A DNA stretch of 64,000 bases from the NCBI GenBank assembly GCA_025642075.2, contig JAODUO010001053.1, positions 70,001 to 134,000 on the forward strand, given 5' to 3'. The first letter of the stretch is position 1. Each line of letters begins with the position of its first letter. Origin of the DNA: Ridgeia piscesae (Eukaryota > Annelida > Polychaeta > Sabellida > Siboglinidae). Both the position numbers and the translations under genes were made by a program. The notes under the pieces were generated by a model. It was not told where the DNA came from and searched no databases. It saw nothing but the letters and a program-made list of their open reading frames with translations. Positions 1 through 17,600 of the stretch are shown one piece after another.

Positions 1-254
1 GGCTGCCATCTATGGAAGATCTTCTGATCAGAAAGAATCTCCGGTGGACTGGACACCTCATGAGTATATCACCAGACAAGCTACCAAAGCAGGTTCTCTA
101 CTCTCAACTGTCTTCTGGTCACAGAAAGAGAGGGCGCCCTCGTCTCCGGTTCAAGGATACCATCAAGAGAAACCTGAAGCTGAGAGACATAAAGACCGAC
201 TCATGGACATCACTCTCACAGCAGAGAGATAAATGGAGAGCAACTGTCAAGTGA
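1..254 (+). mobile_element. LINE reverse transcriptase ORF, C-terminal tail (partial)
   Basis: The reading frame ending at 254 encodes the basic tail found at the end of many invertebrate APE-type LINE ORF2 proteins. It has an LRWTGHLM motif near residue 10, a KRGRPRLRFKD motif near residue 40, and a closing Trp/Arg-rich stretch (QQRDKWRATVK). The body of the element lies before the window. No promoter or start is expected here, and the first Met in frame is only an internal residue. The exact clade is not resolved. Confidence 0.7.
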
Positions 255-409
255 TGGAAGCAGTCTTTGTCGCATCGCGACCGACAGCATGATGTTGATG
301 ATGACCAGTTTAATAAGAGAATCAAGTAGACACGGCTTTTTATTGATCCAAACATTTAAGTATGTGTGTAGTGTGCCCTACCTTATTAGTGACACGCGGA
401 TACGGACGC

Positions 410-985
410 ACGCACGCACACAGGCACTCGCGCACACGCACACGCACACGCGCACGCGCACGCGCACGCGCACGCGCACGCGCACGCGCACGCCCACGCG
501 CACGCCCACGCCCACGCGCACGCGCACGCGCACGAGCACGCGCACGCGCACGCGCACGCGCACGCGCACGCACACGCACACGCACACGCACACGCACACG
601 CACACGCACACGCACACGCACACGCACACGCACACGCACACGCACACGCACACGCACACGCACACGCACACGCACACGCACACGCACACGCACACGCACA
701 CGCACACGCACACGCACACGCACACGCACACGCACACGCACACGCACACGCACACGCACACGCACACGCACACGCACACGCACACGCACACGCACACGCA
801 CACGCACACGCACACGCACACGCGCACGCGCACGCGCACGCGCACGCACGCGCACGCGCACGCGCACGCACACGCACACGCACACGCACACGCACACGCA
901 CACGCACACGCACACGCACACGCACACGCACACGCACACGCACACGCACACGCACACGACACGCACGCACGCACGCACACACAAA
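410..985. repeat. CACACG/CGCACG hexamer microsatellite
   Basis: About 575 bp of alternating purine-pyrimidine DNA made of CACACG and CGCACG hexamers. The two forms occur in blocks: CGCACG at roughly 440-570 and 820-870, CACACG at roughly 570-820 and 870-960. All six frames stay open because the repeat has no stop codon, so the long His-Thr, Arg-Thr and Val-Cys frames here are not genes. Confidence 0.95.
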
Positions 986-1999
986 CACTCATAAATCAAG
1001 GCGTATGTTACCTATGCATCAAACTAGACTATGTTGCAAAGTCATGGAAATACGAGAATGGCTCACATCAAAGTGTTTATCGCACGACTGAAATTCATAT
1101 TAACGTTTCAGGTACTCTATGTGATGCGGACGCCACATTAAAAACATTTCCACTATTTAAAACCCGCTAGCAGTGCTCGCGACAATCTACCAGCGCCACC
1201 AGGCGGATACAGGTTCACGTGATTGCCGGACAACGTAAATTACGTCATAGACGTAACCTATCGGCGCACAGTAAATCGGGCGATATATGCCATTTTCAAC
1301 AAAAACGCAAGACTAACTCGACAAAAACCAACAAAGAAGTGAAGCCACGGTTGAACAGATGAGTATACTTACACCGCACAGGGGCAGAATGTGACACATA
1401 TTACTTCGACTTCTTAACTAGTTGTCCTTTAGAAAAAGCAGTGACCGCAGTGTTGTTGAGAAATAATAGACCTACGAAAAGAATTGTGAAATATTGTTAC
1501 GCCAACTTAATTAATACATTTGAATTATAAATACGGATGTAATAGAAACGTTATCTGGAGCAATTATTACAAAAGCGTCACGACTTCCAGTCATCGCTAT
1601 TACTTGTTCGTGGGTGATAGACCTGGCTAAAATACACAGACAAATACATTCCACTCTAGCAAACCGAAACACAACGTTTTGATTGTGTAGGCCGAGGCTT
1701 CGTCGCATTTCAATTCGTGTGTGAGTCGATGTATGATAACGATAATTTAATCAGACAACGTTTCGTGCGATGTAAGCTGAAGTCTGGAAAGAGGAGGGTA
1801 AATATGACGATGACGACAAAGACTGAAAAGTGAGGACTACATAGAGAGATCCGAGACAGGAGTGGAGAAGGAGAGAGCAAGAGATAGAGGGGCGGAGACA
1901 ACTGGAGGAGGCGGCGGTACAAGAACAGTGAGAGGGAGAAAAGAAAGCAGACATTGGTCCTAGACGAGTAGCGAGGTTGGGAGAGAGGAAACGCAAAAT
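986..1999. other. Non-repetitive intergenic DNA, no gene seen
   Basis: Unique-looking sequence between the hexamer repeat and the G/T-rich satellite. Short open frames lack splice signals, known domains or codon bias. From about 1,790 the + strand becomes purine-rich (GA-rich) and grades into the satellite. Confidence 0.6.
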
Positions 2000-7680
<5,681 letters not shown>

Positions 7681-7689
7681 GGTGATGGG

Positions 7690-10480
7690 TGACCTATCAA
7701 CAACGCAAACATAACCACGTTGAATTACAACGCGCAGTCCCACGATAAAGTAACGAGCATTGGTTAATGGCAATCGAAACATAAATGCAGTTTCATTTTG
7801 TACTTTTATACTGCAATGCTGTATAACGGTCTTTCTGTTATAAGGAATGAATCGTCGTCAATAACTGAGTGTTGAGGATGAAACTTAGCAGTATCGGAAT
7901 TTTGTTTAGAATTGTGCACAGATTATCACGGACGGAAAAATAGAGAGACAAAATCAACACTATAGCAGCTGCTAAGTGAATAAGGGAAAGATCTTGAGCT
8001 ACACCAAAACACAACAAGCAGGATTCATATTGACAATATTATATCAAAGACTGAAATTACTTGACAGTCTGGCGACCTGGATTGTTAGAAACACTATCTA
8101 AGCATTGCACGACATCCACACAACCGAGACAATGGGTGGCATTGGTCGCCAACATCTGCAAAAGTAATGACAACCAGTAGAAGAATGTTATCAGGTAGTG
8201 ACAGAGACAATGCTATTTTGTTTCAATCGAATAACTGAGTGGATAAAATGCAGATGACATCAAAGAATTAAAATACTCGTCACTCTGGCCACCAGGATTT
8301 GTTGAAGTTGCGCAACGGAAATGTTGCATGATTCACACAGTCATGGTGTTTTGAGATTTTTAAAAATGCGTCAACGCCTGCGATAAACACGGCAAATAGA
8401 GAACGCTGTCAACTTATTTCATAGAGCAGTCACCATTTTAAAGAAAATATTTATCCCGGGTGTGCGACACTCCCTTGTTGAACGTTACCGTGGACATCTT
8501 CGAAAAGTGTCATTGAAAATTGAGTGGTAATTTGAAGCCAATTCCCAACTATCATTGTCACACACGCATAGGTTACATGCAATTCGTTCAATGATGATAA
8601 CTTCCAGCAGCGAATAAAACAATCTTACTGGCTACAAGTACACCATTGAGATCACAACCATAACACGTGTGAACATCATCGTGATTTATTTATCCGTGGG
8701 AAAAACCAATAGAAAGAATAACCTTATCCGTCCGTGTGGTGTGAGTGACATCAACATCGTAATTTGGTTTCATTCTAATATATGAATGGAACTTTCACAA
8801 TGTATGGTCTACTGGTTTGTTTAGCTATGGATGGTAATGATAGTACAACATTATATTGTAATTGAAATTAGAATAGTGTAGTTATACGTAACCATAATGA
8901 TATGTGCAATGATACTCCATGACTCCATCCTGGATTTCTTCCAAATTCCTACCTAATACTATCTATCAGGTCCAGATCTCGCCAGAAATGGCGACAATGA
9001 CCCGGCTGGTGCCGACGACACCCCTGCCTCGAGCAGATAATACGGCCTCTCGCCACTGCACGCGAGCTTCGCTAAATTAGGTTAACATTTATATCGAAGG
9101 ACTGAGGCACAGTTAGGATATGACGTAGAACGAAAAAAAAAAATAAACTTAAAATTATGCAGACAAAGAGATCGTAATTATTGTAAAACGCGGTAAATAA
9201 TTCTTCCTAGATATGGATAATAACGCATTTGAAAAGTAAATGACAGGACACTATTAGGCTATGACGTAGAAGAGCATTTATAAACAAATAAAATATTAAG
9301 GTAAAACATGAAATACGTATCTAGGAAATTGTGCAGGACAATAAGACAACCAGGAAATTGTTAAAACGGACAATAGTAGGACTTTGGAAATCATTACGTC
9401 AGTGACACTACTGGTAGCTGAACAAAACAGCGCAGCGCAGCGCTGCGCAGCGGAGAGCAGGAAAGAAGCAATTTTATTTCGGTCTTCTTTTTACTATTAG
9501 CGCCTTGATTGTGTTGCCAGTGTTAGGTACAACCCACTGTACTACTTGTACATGTGGTCGAAGTGGTTAAACGAACGGACACAAATGACAGCCAGACCGG
9601 TCACAGCCCGGGTTAGGAACATGTCCGGTGTCAGAATTAACGCTACGCTAAACAGTTTTGGATCTAAACGTTTAATGGGGTGCAAAACTATCATGGCGCT
9701 CTATGGCGGAACACACCCCTAGATTCAGCAAACAAACAGAGACTTTTGAAAAGGCATGTTGCTTTAGCAGCGAGTGAAATTTTAACACAGAGATATGGGA
9801 AGGTGGTCACAGGAGTTGTCTTAATGCAAAATAAAGAGACAGCGGACGGTGTACAAATGGTAGACATGGAGATAAGGAGATAGAGTGATAACGTTATTAG
9901 ACAGCCCTGTAACACGTAGTGACAACTGATATGAGGTGCGAAATGAACAGACATATCACAAGCAGTATATATATATATATATATAGTCGTGATGTCGAGA
10001 CTTTTATTTCATCAAGCGTATTTTATGATAACAATAATAATGATGATGATACATGGACATCAAAATGAGAAGAGGACGTAACATTTTAAGCAAAACCACA
10101 TGCAATAAATTAGGTTAATTAGGCAGTGAGGTATCTGGAGCTCGTGTACATTGGGTTGAGGCCGGGGGACCATGTACCGTGGAGAGAATCTGGATCTTTA
10201 AGGCTGATGGAAGCTATAAATTAGGGACATGAATAGGGTTTGTTGTGTATTATATGAGTGATATGAAATGGCTCACAGTGTGCTCATTGTGAGGCATATG
10301 ACTAATCATTAACTGAATGGCTAATCATATTTCTTTCTGTCTGCCGCTTTGTGTTTTACACACTTTCTTGTCTTGCTCTGTCTTCCCATATCTGGTGCGT
10401 GTGTCTGTGCGTAAAGGTTGACTGATGATACGGAATTCAGATAGCCCTTGTTATATGGAGGTCGGATGACGCCAGTAAAT
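7690..10480. other. Intergenic DNA, no gene seen
   Basis: AT-rich DNA with no supportable exon. It holds a short (TA)n at about 9,966-9,985 and a small GC-rich palindromic stretch at about 9,430-9,455 (GCGCAGCGCTGCGC). The 67-codon frame at 9,680-9,883 has no splice sites, domain or recognisable similarity. Confidence 0.55.
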
Positions 10481-10910
10481 ATATATATGGAGTGATGTGA
10501 AGGTTGGGTGACGACTTGGAAGATATGGAGAGTGATGTCGAGGTTGGGTGACGACTTGGAAGATACGGAGAGTGATGTCGAGGTTGGGTGACGACTTGGA
10601 AGATATGGAGAGTGATGTCGAGGTTGGGTGACGACTTGGAAGATATCGAGAGTGATGTCGAGGTTGGGTGACGACTTGGAAGATATGGATAGTGATGTCG
10701 AGGTTGGGTGACGACTTGGAAGATATGGATAGTGATGTCGAGGTTGGGTGACGACTTGGAAGATATCGAAAGTGATGTGAAGGTTGGGTGACGACTTGGA
10801 AGATATCGAGAGTGATGTCGAGGTTGGGTGACGACTTGGAAGATATCGAGAGTGATGTCGAGGTTGGGTGACGACTTGGAAGATACCGAGAGTGATGTCA
10901 GGGTTGGATG
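10480..10910. repeat. 40-bp minisatellite, about 10 copies
   Basis: Tandem 40-bp units carrying AGGTTGGGTGACGACTTGGA, in register every 40 bp from 10,501 (10,541, 10,581 and so on). Variation is mostly at the ATATGGAG/ATATCGAG position. Since 40 is not a multiple of 3, the three minus-strand frames are visited every 120 bp, which makes a 286-codon repetitive open frame (10,321-11,181) that I do not consider a gene. Confidence 0.9.
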
Positions 10911-11488
10911 ACACCCCGGAAGAAATACATAGGTTGACGCATATGTCGCCGCATGATAGCACGGAAGATATCTTTAGTGATGTAGATGTTGGAGGATAGC
11001 ACGGAAGAGGTCTGTAGAGTGACGTGGCAGTCTGGTGACGATTTGGAAGAGATCTGCAGTGATGTGGACGTCTGGTATTGACACTGAAGAGATCTATAGG
11101 ACGTTTCACAGTGACGTCACACGCCGAGTCACGTGATCGTCTGCGGCGGCTGGTTGGCAAAACAGACAAGTTGGCGGCCATTTACGTTGTGTTTACGCTT
11201 TTCAGTTGTACGAATATTCAGTTATGGTGGTGTCGTGATGACTTATTGTAATCGCATCAAGTTGACATTAAGTGACTCTTTTTTCAAAGGCACATTTAGA
11301 ATTATCATATTACAGTTCTTTAGATGTCTAAACAGCGCAAACCGCAACTCTGATAACCGTCAATATCGCACTGATACGACACATACGTCTAGCGAAAAGA
11401 TAATGACAGTGCTGCCACCTCACGGAATCTGGGCAATCGAGTACTATTTCTGGTAGGCGGCGCTACCAAAGTAAAGTTTGTTTCCGTG

Positions 11489-11617
11489 ATGATATCTAAT
11501 TGCATATCTCAACCAGCGGAAATTCCAAAACAAAACGAAAGCACAAGATTTACGCCTACTCGAACGACGGTTTTAGCTGTGTTCGTCATACCCTTGTTTG
11601 GAATCGTGTTTGCGGTG
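11489..11617 (+). CDS. ARB2A: Candidate first coding exon of ARB2A: membrane anchor
   Basis: ATG at 11489 (G at -3) opens 43 codons that end exactly at a consensus donor (gtaagt at 11618). The frame joins in phase 0 to the exon at 14395. The hydrophobic stretch begins at residue 27 ([17 protein letters not shown]) and continues across the junction as VISSL, giving about 22 uncharged residues split between two exons. This fits a signal-anchor or signal peptide; vertebrate ARB2A also starts with a hydrophobic segment. The assignment rests on phase and hydrophobicity, not homology. Confidence 0.55.
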
Positions 11618-14600
11618 GTAAGTGTTATATGTTATATGACAAGCATCATGTTAAGGCAGTTAAGCCGTTGTCGCTAATAAACGGTAGGCGATAATAAAAG
11701 GATTTAGTCGTTTGCGACGTTTGTTGACCGATTCTGGTAATAATTTAGGCCACTTATCTTTCTCCCTTAGACAGTTAGTTTTTAACAGAGAGCCAGTATA
11801 ATGTCATTAATTGGTCCCAAAAGTGTCATATGTTTTTAATACTTCTTTCTACTAAGTTTATCGAGTGTTTAATTTATTACGATAAACATAAACGTCCCAT
11901 TCCAATGTTGTAGTTGTAGACTGTGTTGTACACCATTGGCAATGCCGCGTTGCTTTTGTCGTGCCAACACACACATCAATGAGTCATGGTGGGAATCCGT
12001 AGTATGTTTCCACAGTCTGTGGTAGATGCTCCATCAGTCCAATCATTTGAAGTAAGAATTGATAAACTATAGAAAAATCATCCTATAAAAAATGATTTTA
12101 CTGCACCACCTCTACTATGGACTGTGTCACATTTAGACGCATGCACACAGTCTCAAAACAATGCTCAAGACAGAGCTGGCACAAGAGGCAGGAATGCCTA
12201 ATACTAGCCAGAGATGGAGCGAGTATAATACAAATGTACTCGAGTACGAGTACGATTACTTTGAACATGCATGAGTACGAGTACTCAGAAAACAAATGTA
12301 CACGAGTACGATTACTTTACAATATACTCGAGTACGAGTACGATTACTTTACAATATAAGCATGATTACTTTCATGATTACTTTAATGAATATCATGTTT
12401 CTAACATAAAGGCGACTTTCATGGAATCCCTAGGTGTCATTCTTGTTCTGTTGTTGTGTCACTAATGTTCTAACTGATTACTGCTATCCACTATCCAGGT
12501 GTTATTGTTATTAATAATTAGACGACTTTCTCAGGTATTGGATCTGGATGAATCATTTAATGCTGGATAAATAATTTAATTTATGGTTTCTGAATGAAAT
12601 ACAAATAGGAGGCATTTAAAAATTTCAAATACACACGATCAAATACATTACAATAACAACACTTCAAAACCAGGGGGGGCATATTCAAAAGAGTAGTATA
12701 TCAGATGGGTCCAGACATGGGGTCAAATACATTTGTATTTGAAAGTATATAAATACTTTTTAAAATATGTGTATTTGATGTTTAGGAATTAAAAGTATTT
12801 GTATTTAAATACTTTCCTAAAGTATTTGACTTGTTCAAATATTTTTTTGGAAATACATTGTCAATATCAACATTTCTTTTTCACTGTCACATGTAATGCC
12901 TGCCAAACTGATTACCTTAACTGCAACTTCACCCAACAGTGCTAATTACTGATGAAGACACTTAACAGCAGGCTTCCCCCTGGCCCTGCAGTGACCACAA
13001 CTTGTGTTTGCTCAGAGCCAGAGGATGGACCTAACAGTGACCATAGGTCAATATCCCCTTTTGTTCTTTAGTCAGGGTTCAATTTGGCACCAGGTTATTC
13101 TGGTTTCCTGGCTGACTTTGAAGTTGAGCCTTCCTCACAACATCCTAGCAATGATTAGCAGTGTCTCTTCTGAGGGCAACATAGGCGTTATATTATTATG
13201 GACCTCCTGGCGTAAAATACAAACAATATATTTTGGCCTTTACCTCTTTCAGTCAGTTGTCATTGTGATGCAGTTAGCAATAACAATACTCCCTAGCACT
13301 GGTCTGCCTGTCATCATATGAGCAAAACACTAATTATGCCTATAAACTAGATATCTCAATATATGTGTTGCTTTTCTTTTACCTACATAGTAATACAAAA
13401 AGAAAAGTATTTGAAAAATATATGAACAAGTATTTGATATACTTTTCAATGTATTCATATTTAAATACATTTATATTTAAACAGTATTTGTAATCCCTCA
13501 AGAATATTTGTATTTAAATGCATTTCAATGTATTTGACCCCATGTCTGGATGGGACAAACACAGAATGGTTGTGGATTTAGACAGGTTTACAGTTTGCAC
13601 TTAATTAAACATAATAGGGATTTAGCAGCTAACCGCCCAGACCCAGTCAGGATTCTGGAAGTTGGAAATATGACCAGTCATTCACACCATACTGACAGAG
13701 CAAACAGTACAGGTGGGGCTGAGGCCTGGCTTCTAAAATTACAAAGCAAGGTGTTAGGGGATGCTTATCTCCTGCAGTGCTTCCCCAGGGACTGTCACAA
13801 TATAACTTTTTGTACTAAGCAGGAGGGTGAGGAGATGTTGCTTCTCTGGAAGAGAAGGTATTAATTAGAGAAATCTGACTGAATATTTATTTAACTGAAA
13901 TGCTCAACAGTAATAGAAAATGAATCCCTTTGATTATTATTACATTTATTAGATTACTTTAATATTGCCATTTTATCTGTCTAATATTTTGCTTGCAACT
14001 GTTCATATAAAAAAAATGAAATCAAAGAAATCGTGAGTACGATTATTTGGGTACTGTCTAGTGGTCTTTATTTTCCCTTGCTCGAGTACTAAAAAAAGCT
14101 CTCCCGAGTCGTAACAGTACGTTTACCCCTTTAAACTCCAGAAAAGGACCTGTAAGAACCTGTAAGAATGTTCCATACCATTTTGTAGGTCTTTAAATCA
14201 CCATATTTACTAGCATGACTTGTAAACTGACCGTTACTACGGTTGTTATGTACACGAGCAATGGGGCATTGCAGAAGTGGGAAATTACAGCTATATATTC
14301 TAATTTCTGAACTAGCATGTATGGTGCATGGCGACCTTGTTTTGAATGCTAGAGGTATTACTACATCACCCTTTCAGTTTGTTCTTCATGACAGGTGATT
14401 TCTTCACTCAGCAACATGTCAGCGGACCCCCAGCACTCAGGTGAGAACGAGGTGACAGCAACAGACACAGAACTAGATGGAGTACATGAGCCACACCCAG
14501 AGTCAATGGAGGTACAGACTGATGACAGGACAGATACTGACATTGTATCAAGCGACGACACACAAGCTGAGGCACCAGTACCTATGGACGTCGACCCAGC

Positions 14601-17600
14601 TGACACTAGTGAACGTGAAGAAGATGGTGAAAGAAAGGCACAAGAGATTGAGGCATCACCTACAACAAACATTGGTACTGTTGGCGATAAAGAAAACGCA
14701 GGAGACAAAGCAGATGAGCAACTGAAAAATTATGATAAATTAAACACTGGTCATGTCAGTGGCAAAGGTGATATCGGAATCGACACAGGTGAGCTCAGAA
14801 AAACAGGTGACGAATCTGACATGGTTGGTGTCTCACAGAAAGATGTCTCTGTACAGCGCCAAGCACATCAGCAGAAAGAACCAGGTCAAGGCAAAAACAC
14901 AGGTGTCAGTGACCAAGGCAGTGTACAGCAGAATGCAGGTGAGCCAAGAACAAGAAATGATAAAGGCACAGAGTCAAGGGAATCAGAAAACAAAGACAAG
15001 CACGGGGATGGTGATCGTGACAACATACAACTAAGTACACAAGAGCCAGGAAAAACATGTGACACAGACAGGGACGATGTCAGTCATGAAGATGTTTCTC
15101 AAGAGGATAAAGACACAGAAGATGTCACTGTTACTGTTAGTGACAAAAGCAGCATAGAGCAGAATGCAGGTAAGCCAAGTACAAGTACAGAAGTGAGTGT
15201 GCTAGGTGACAAAGAGAATGCACAGGAAAACACAGATGCGGTCACAGAGTCAGACAACAAAAACAGCGACATTGCTGGTGTCAAAGCTGTACAACAAAAT
15301 ACAGACAAGTCAGGAGAATCAGAAAATAAAGATGAGGATGGTGCTGGTGACCATGACAACATGCAACTAAGTCCACATGAGCCACCAAAAACAGGTGACA
15401 TAGAAATGGATGATGTCAGCGATAAAGATAATGCACAGCAAAATGCAGAAGGTTCAGTGGAAACTGTTGACAATGACATCGATGATGACGGGGACAAAGA
15501 ACGAGAAGTTGCAAATGGTAATATATTCTGTTTATAGTACACACACAATTATCTAAGTATTTTGTATATTATACATATTATTGTATAATGTGAGAGACAC
15601 AGACAGTGAGACACATTAATTGAAATCAAACAACAGTGGAACACTGACAATAAATACATTTCAAGGGTGCCATGTAGCCATGGGGCTAAGCTGCTTAAGT
15701 CTAGGTTTTCTTGTATTTCATTTGGCTACCAGTTCTTGGATGCCATTTGAAATAGAGCAAGACAATTACAAATTTGTCTCATATTTCAAAACAAGTATTG
15801 CGATACATTTGATGAAATAGATAATTCATACATTTTTGTCAAATCATGATGAAAATAAATGCCACATTAACAACTAGGATTCTATAATTTAAATATATCT
15901 GTAGATAATGGTAGACAGACTACCAATATATTCAAGTGTTCATCAGTCTAGTTAAAATAAATTATTCTATTGAGGGGTGGGCAGAAAGCCTTATCTGAGT
16001 ATTTTGTTGGCCTATCATGTCAAGGATTATTTTATATTACACTACTTTACTTACTGTTTGCTCGCTGGGAGCATAGGCCATTGACCAAGGAACGCCACCG
16101 TTTTCTGTCCTTGGCCATCCTCTCCATCTCTCTCCTGGTGTAGCCTATCTCTTTTGTTTCTCTTTCTGTATCTCTTTGCCAGGTGTTTCATGGCCTACCT
16201 CTTCGCCTCTTCCCTGATGGTGATTGTTTCTGGAGGTTTCCTGAGTGTATGTCCTATCCACCTCCATTTTCTCTTCTTTATGTCATTTTCTATGGTTAGT
16301 TGCTTGGTCATTTTCCACCAGAGTGTAGTGTTGGATACCTTGTCTGTCCACTTCAGGTGTAAGATTCTGCGCAGGCCTTTGTTGATGAAGGTCTGTATTC
16401 TTTTTAGTGTCTTCTGTGTACTTCGCCATGTCTCCGACCCATAGAGTAAAACTGCATATTTGAATTGAATATCCTCAGTTTGATGTTAATTTTGATTTGT
16501 TTTGCTCTCCACATTTTTCTCAACATGATGAATGCAACTCTTGCTTTCTGTATCCTTGCTTTGACGTCTTCTTCTGTGTCTCCATTTTTGTTGATTTTAC
16601 TGCCCAGGTATGTGAACGAATCTGTCTCTTCCAGGCTCTCCTTTCAATGTAATGGGGTTGTTGTTCTTTGTGTTGGCTTTCATAATCTTTGTCTTTCTTT
16701 TGTTGATGTTGAATCCTAGCTGTGTTCACACTGTGTTTAGCAGCTCTGTTTTTTCCTGCATTTGTTGATGGCTGTGTGAGAGGAGAGCGAGGTCATCCGC
16801 AAAGTCCAGGTCCTCCAACTGGCTCCAAGGTGTCCACTGGATCCCATTTCTTCTATTTTTTGTTAGTCTTTTTCATGATCCGAGCAGGAAGGAAGAGTCT
16901 TCACTATGAAAGAGTCTATAAGTTGTCCTGCATGAATGACTCTGCATGCCATATATTTCTTATCAGAGATATAAGTTTATTCGGTATCCCGTAGTGCTGT
17001 AGAAGCTTCCACAGCATATCTCTGTTGAGGCTATCAAATGTCTTCTCATAGTCTACAAAGTTTATATACAGGGATGAGTCCCATTCCACGGATTGTTCAA
17101 CAATGATTCACAGTGTTGCTATTTGGTCGGTGCATGATCTATCTTTACGGAAGCCAGCTTGGTGGTCTCTGAGCTTGGCATCCACCCCTGTCTTCAGTCT
17201 GTCCAAGATGACTCTATTGAGGACCTTTCCGGGTACTGATAGGAGCATTATCCCTCTGTAGTTCTTACAGTCTTGCATATCTCCTTTCTTTGGGAGCTTC
17301 ACGAGGTACCCTTCTTTCCATTCAGTTGGTATTTCTTCTTGCTCCCATATCTTCCCCAATAGATCATGCAGTATCTCTCTGGAGGTCTCTATACAGCCTT
17401 GATTGCCTTGGCAGGAATTTTGTCTGGGCCGGAAGCTTTCCCTCTCTTCATGTGATGGATGGCTTTCTCAATCTCTGCCTTACTTGGTCTTTCGCAGTTT
17501 ATCTGAAGTACTTCTTCAACTGCGTCTGGAGGGTTCTGAGGTGGTGGCCGGTTCAGCAGTTCTTCAAAATGTTCCCTCCATCTCTCCAAGTGGTCTCCAT

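Noticed and set aside
289..1170. Long open frames of His-Thr, Arg-Thr, Val-Cys repeats on both strands
   Set aside because: They exist only because the hexamer repeat has no stop codons in any frame.
10321..11181. 286-codon minus-strand frame rich in SSPNLDITL / QVVTQPRHH
   Set aside because: It is the 40-bp minisatellite read in three frames; the sequence outside the repeat is not protein-like.
13004..13321. 105-codon frame inside the TIR element as a transposase
   Set aside because: No DDE or DNA-binding motif, too short, hydrophobic random-looking sequence.
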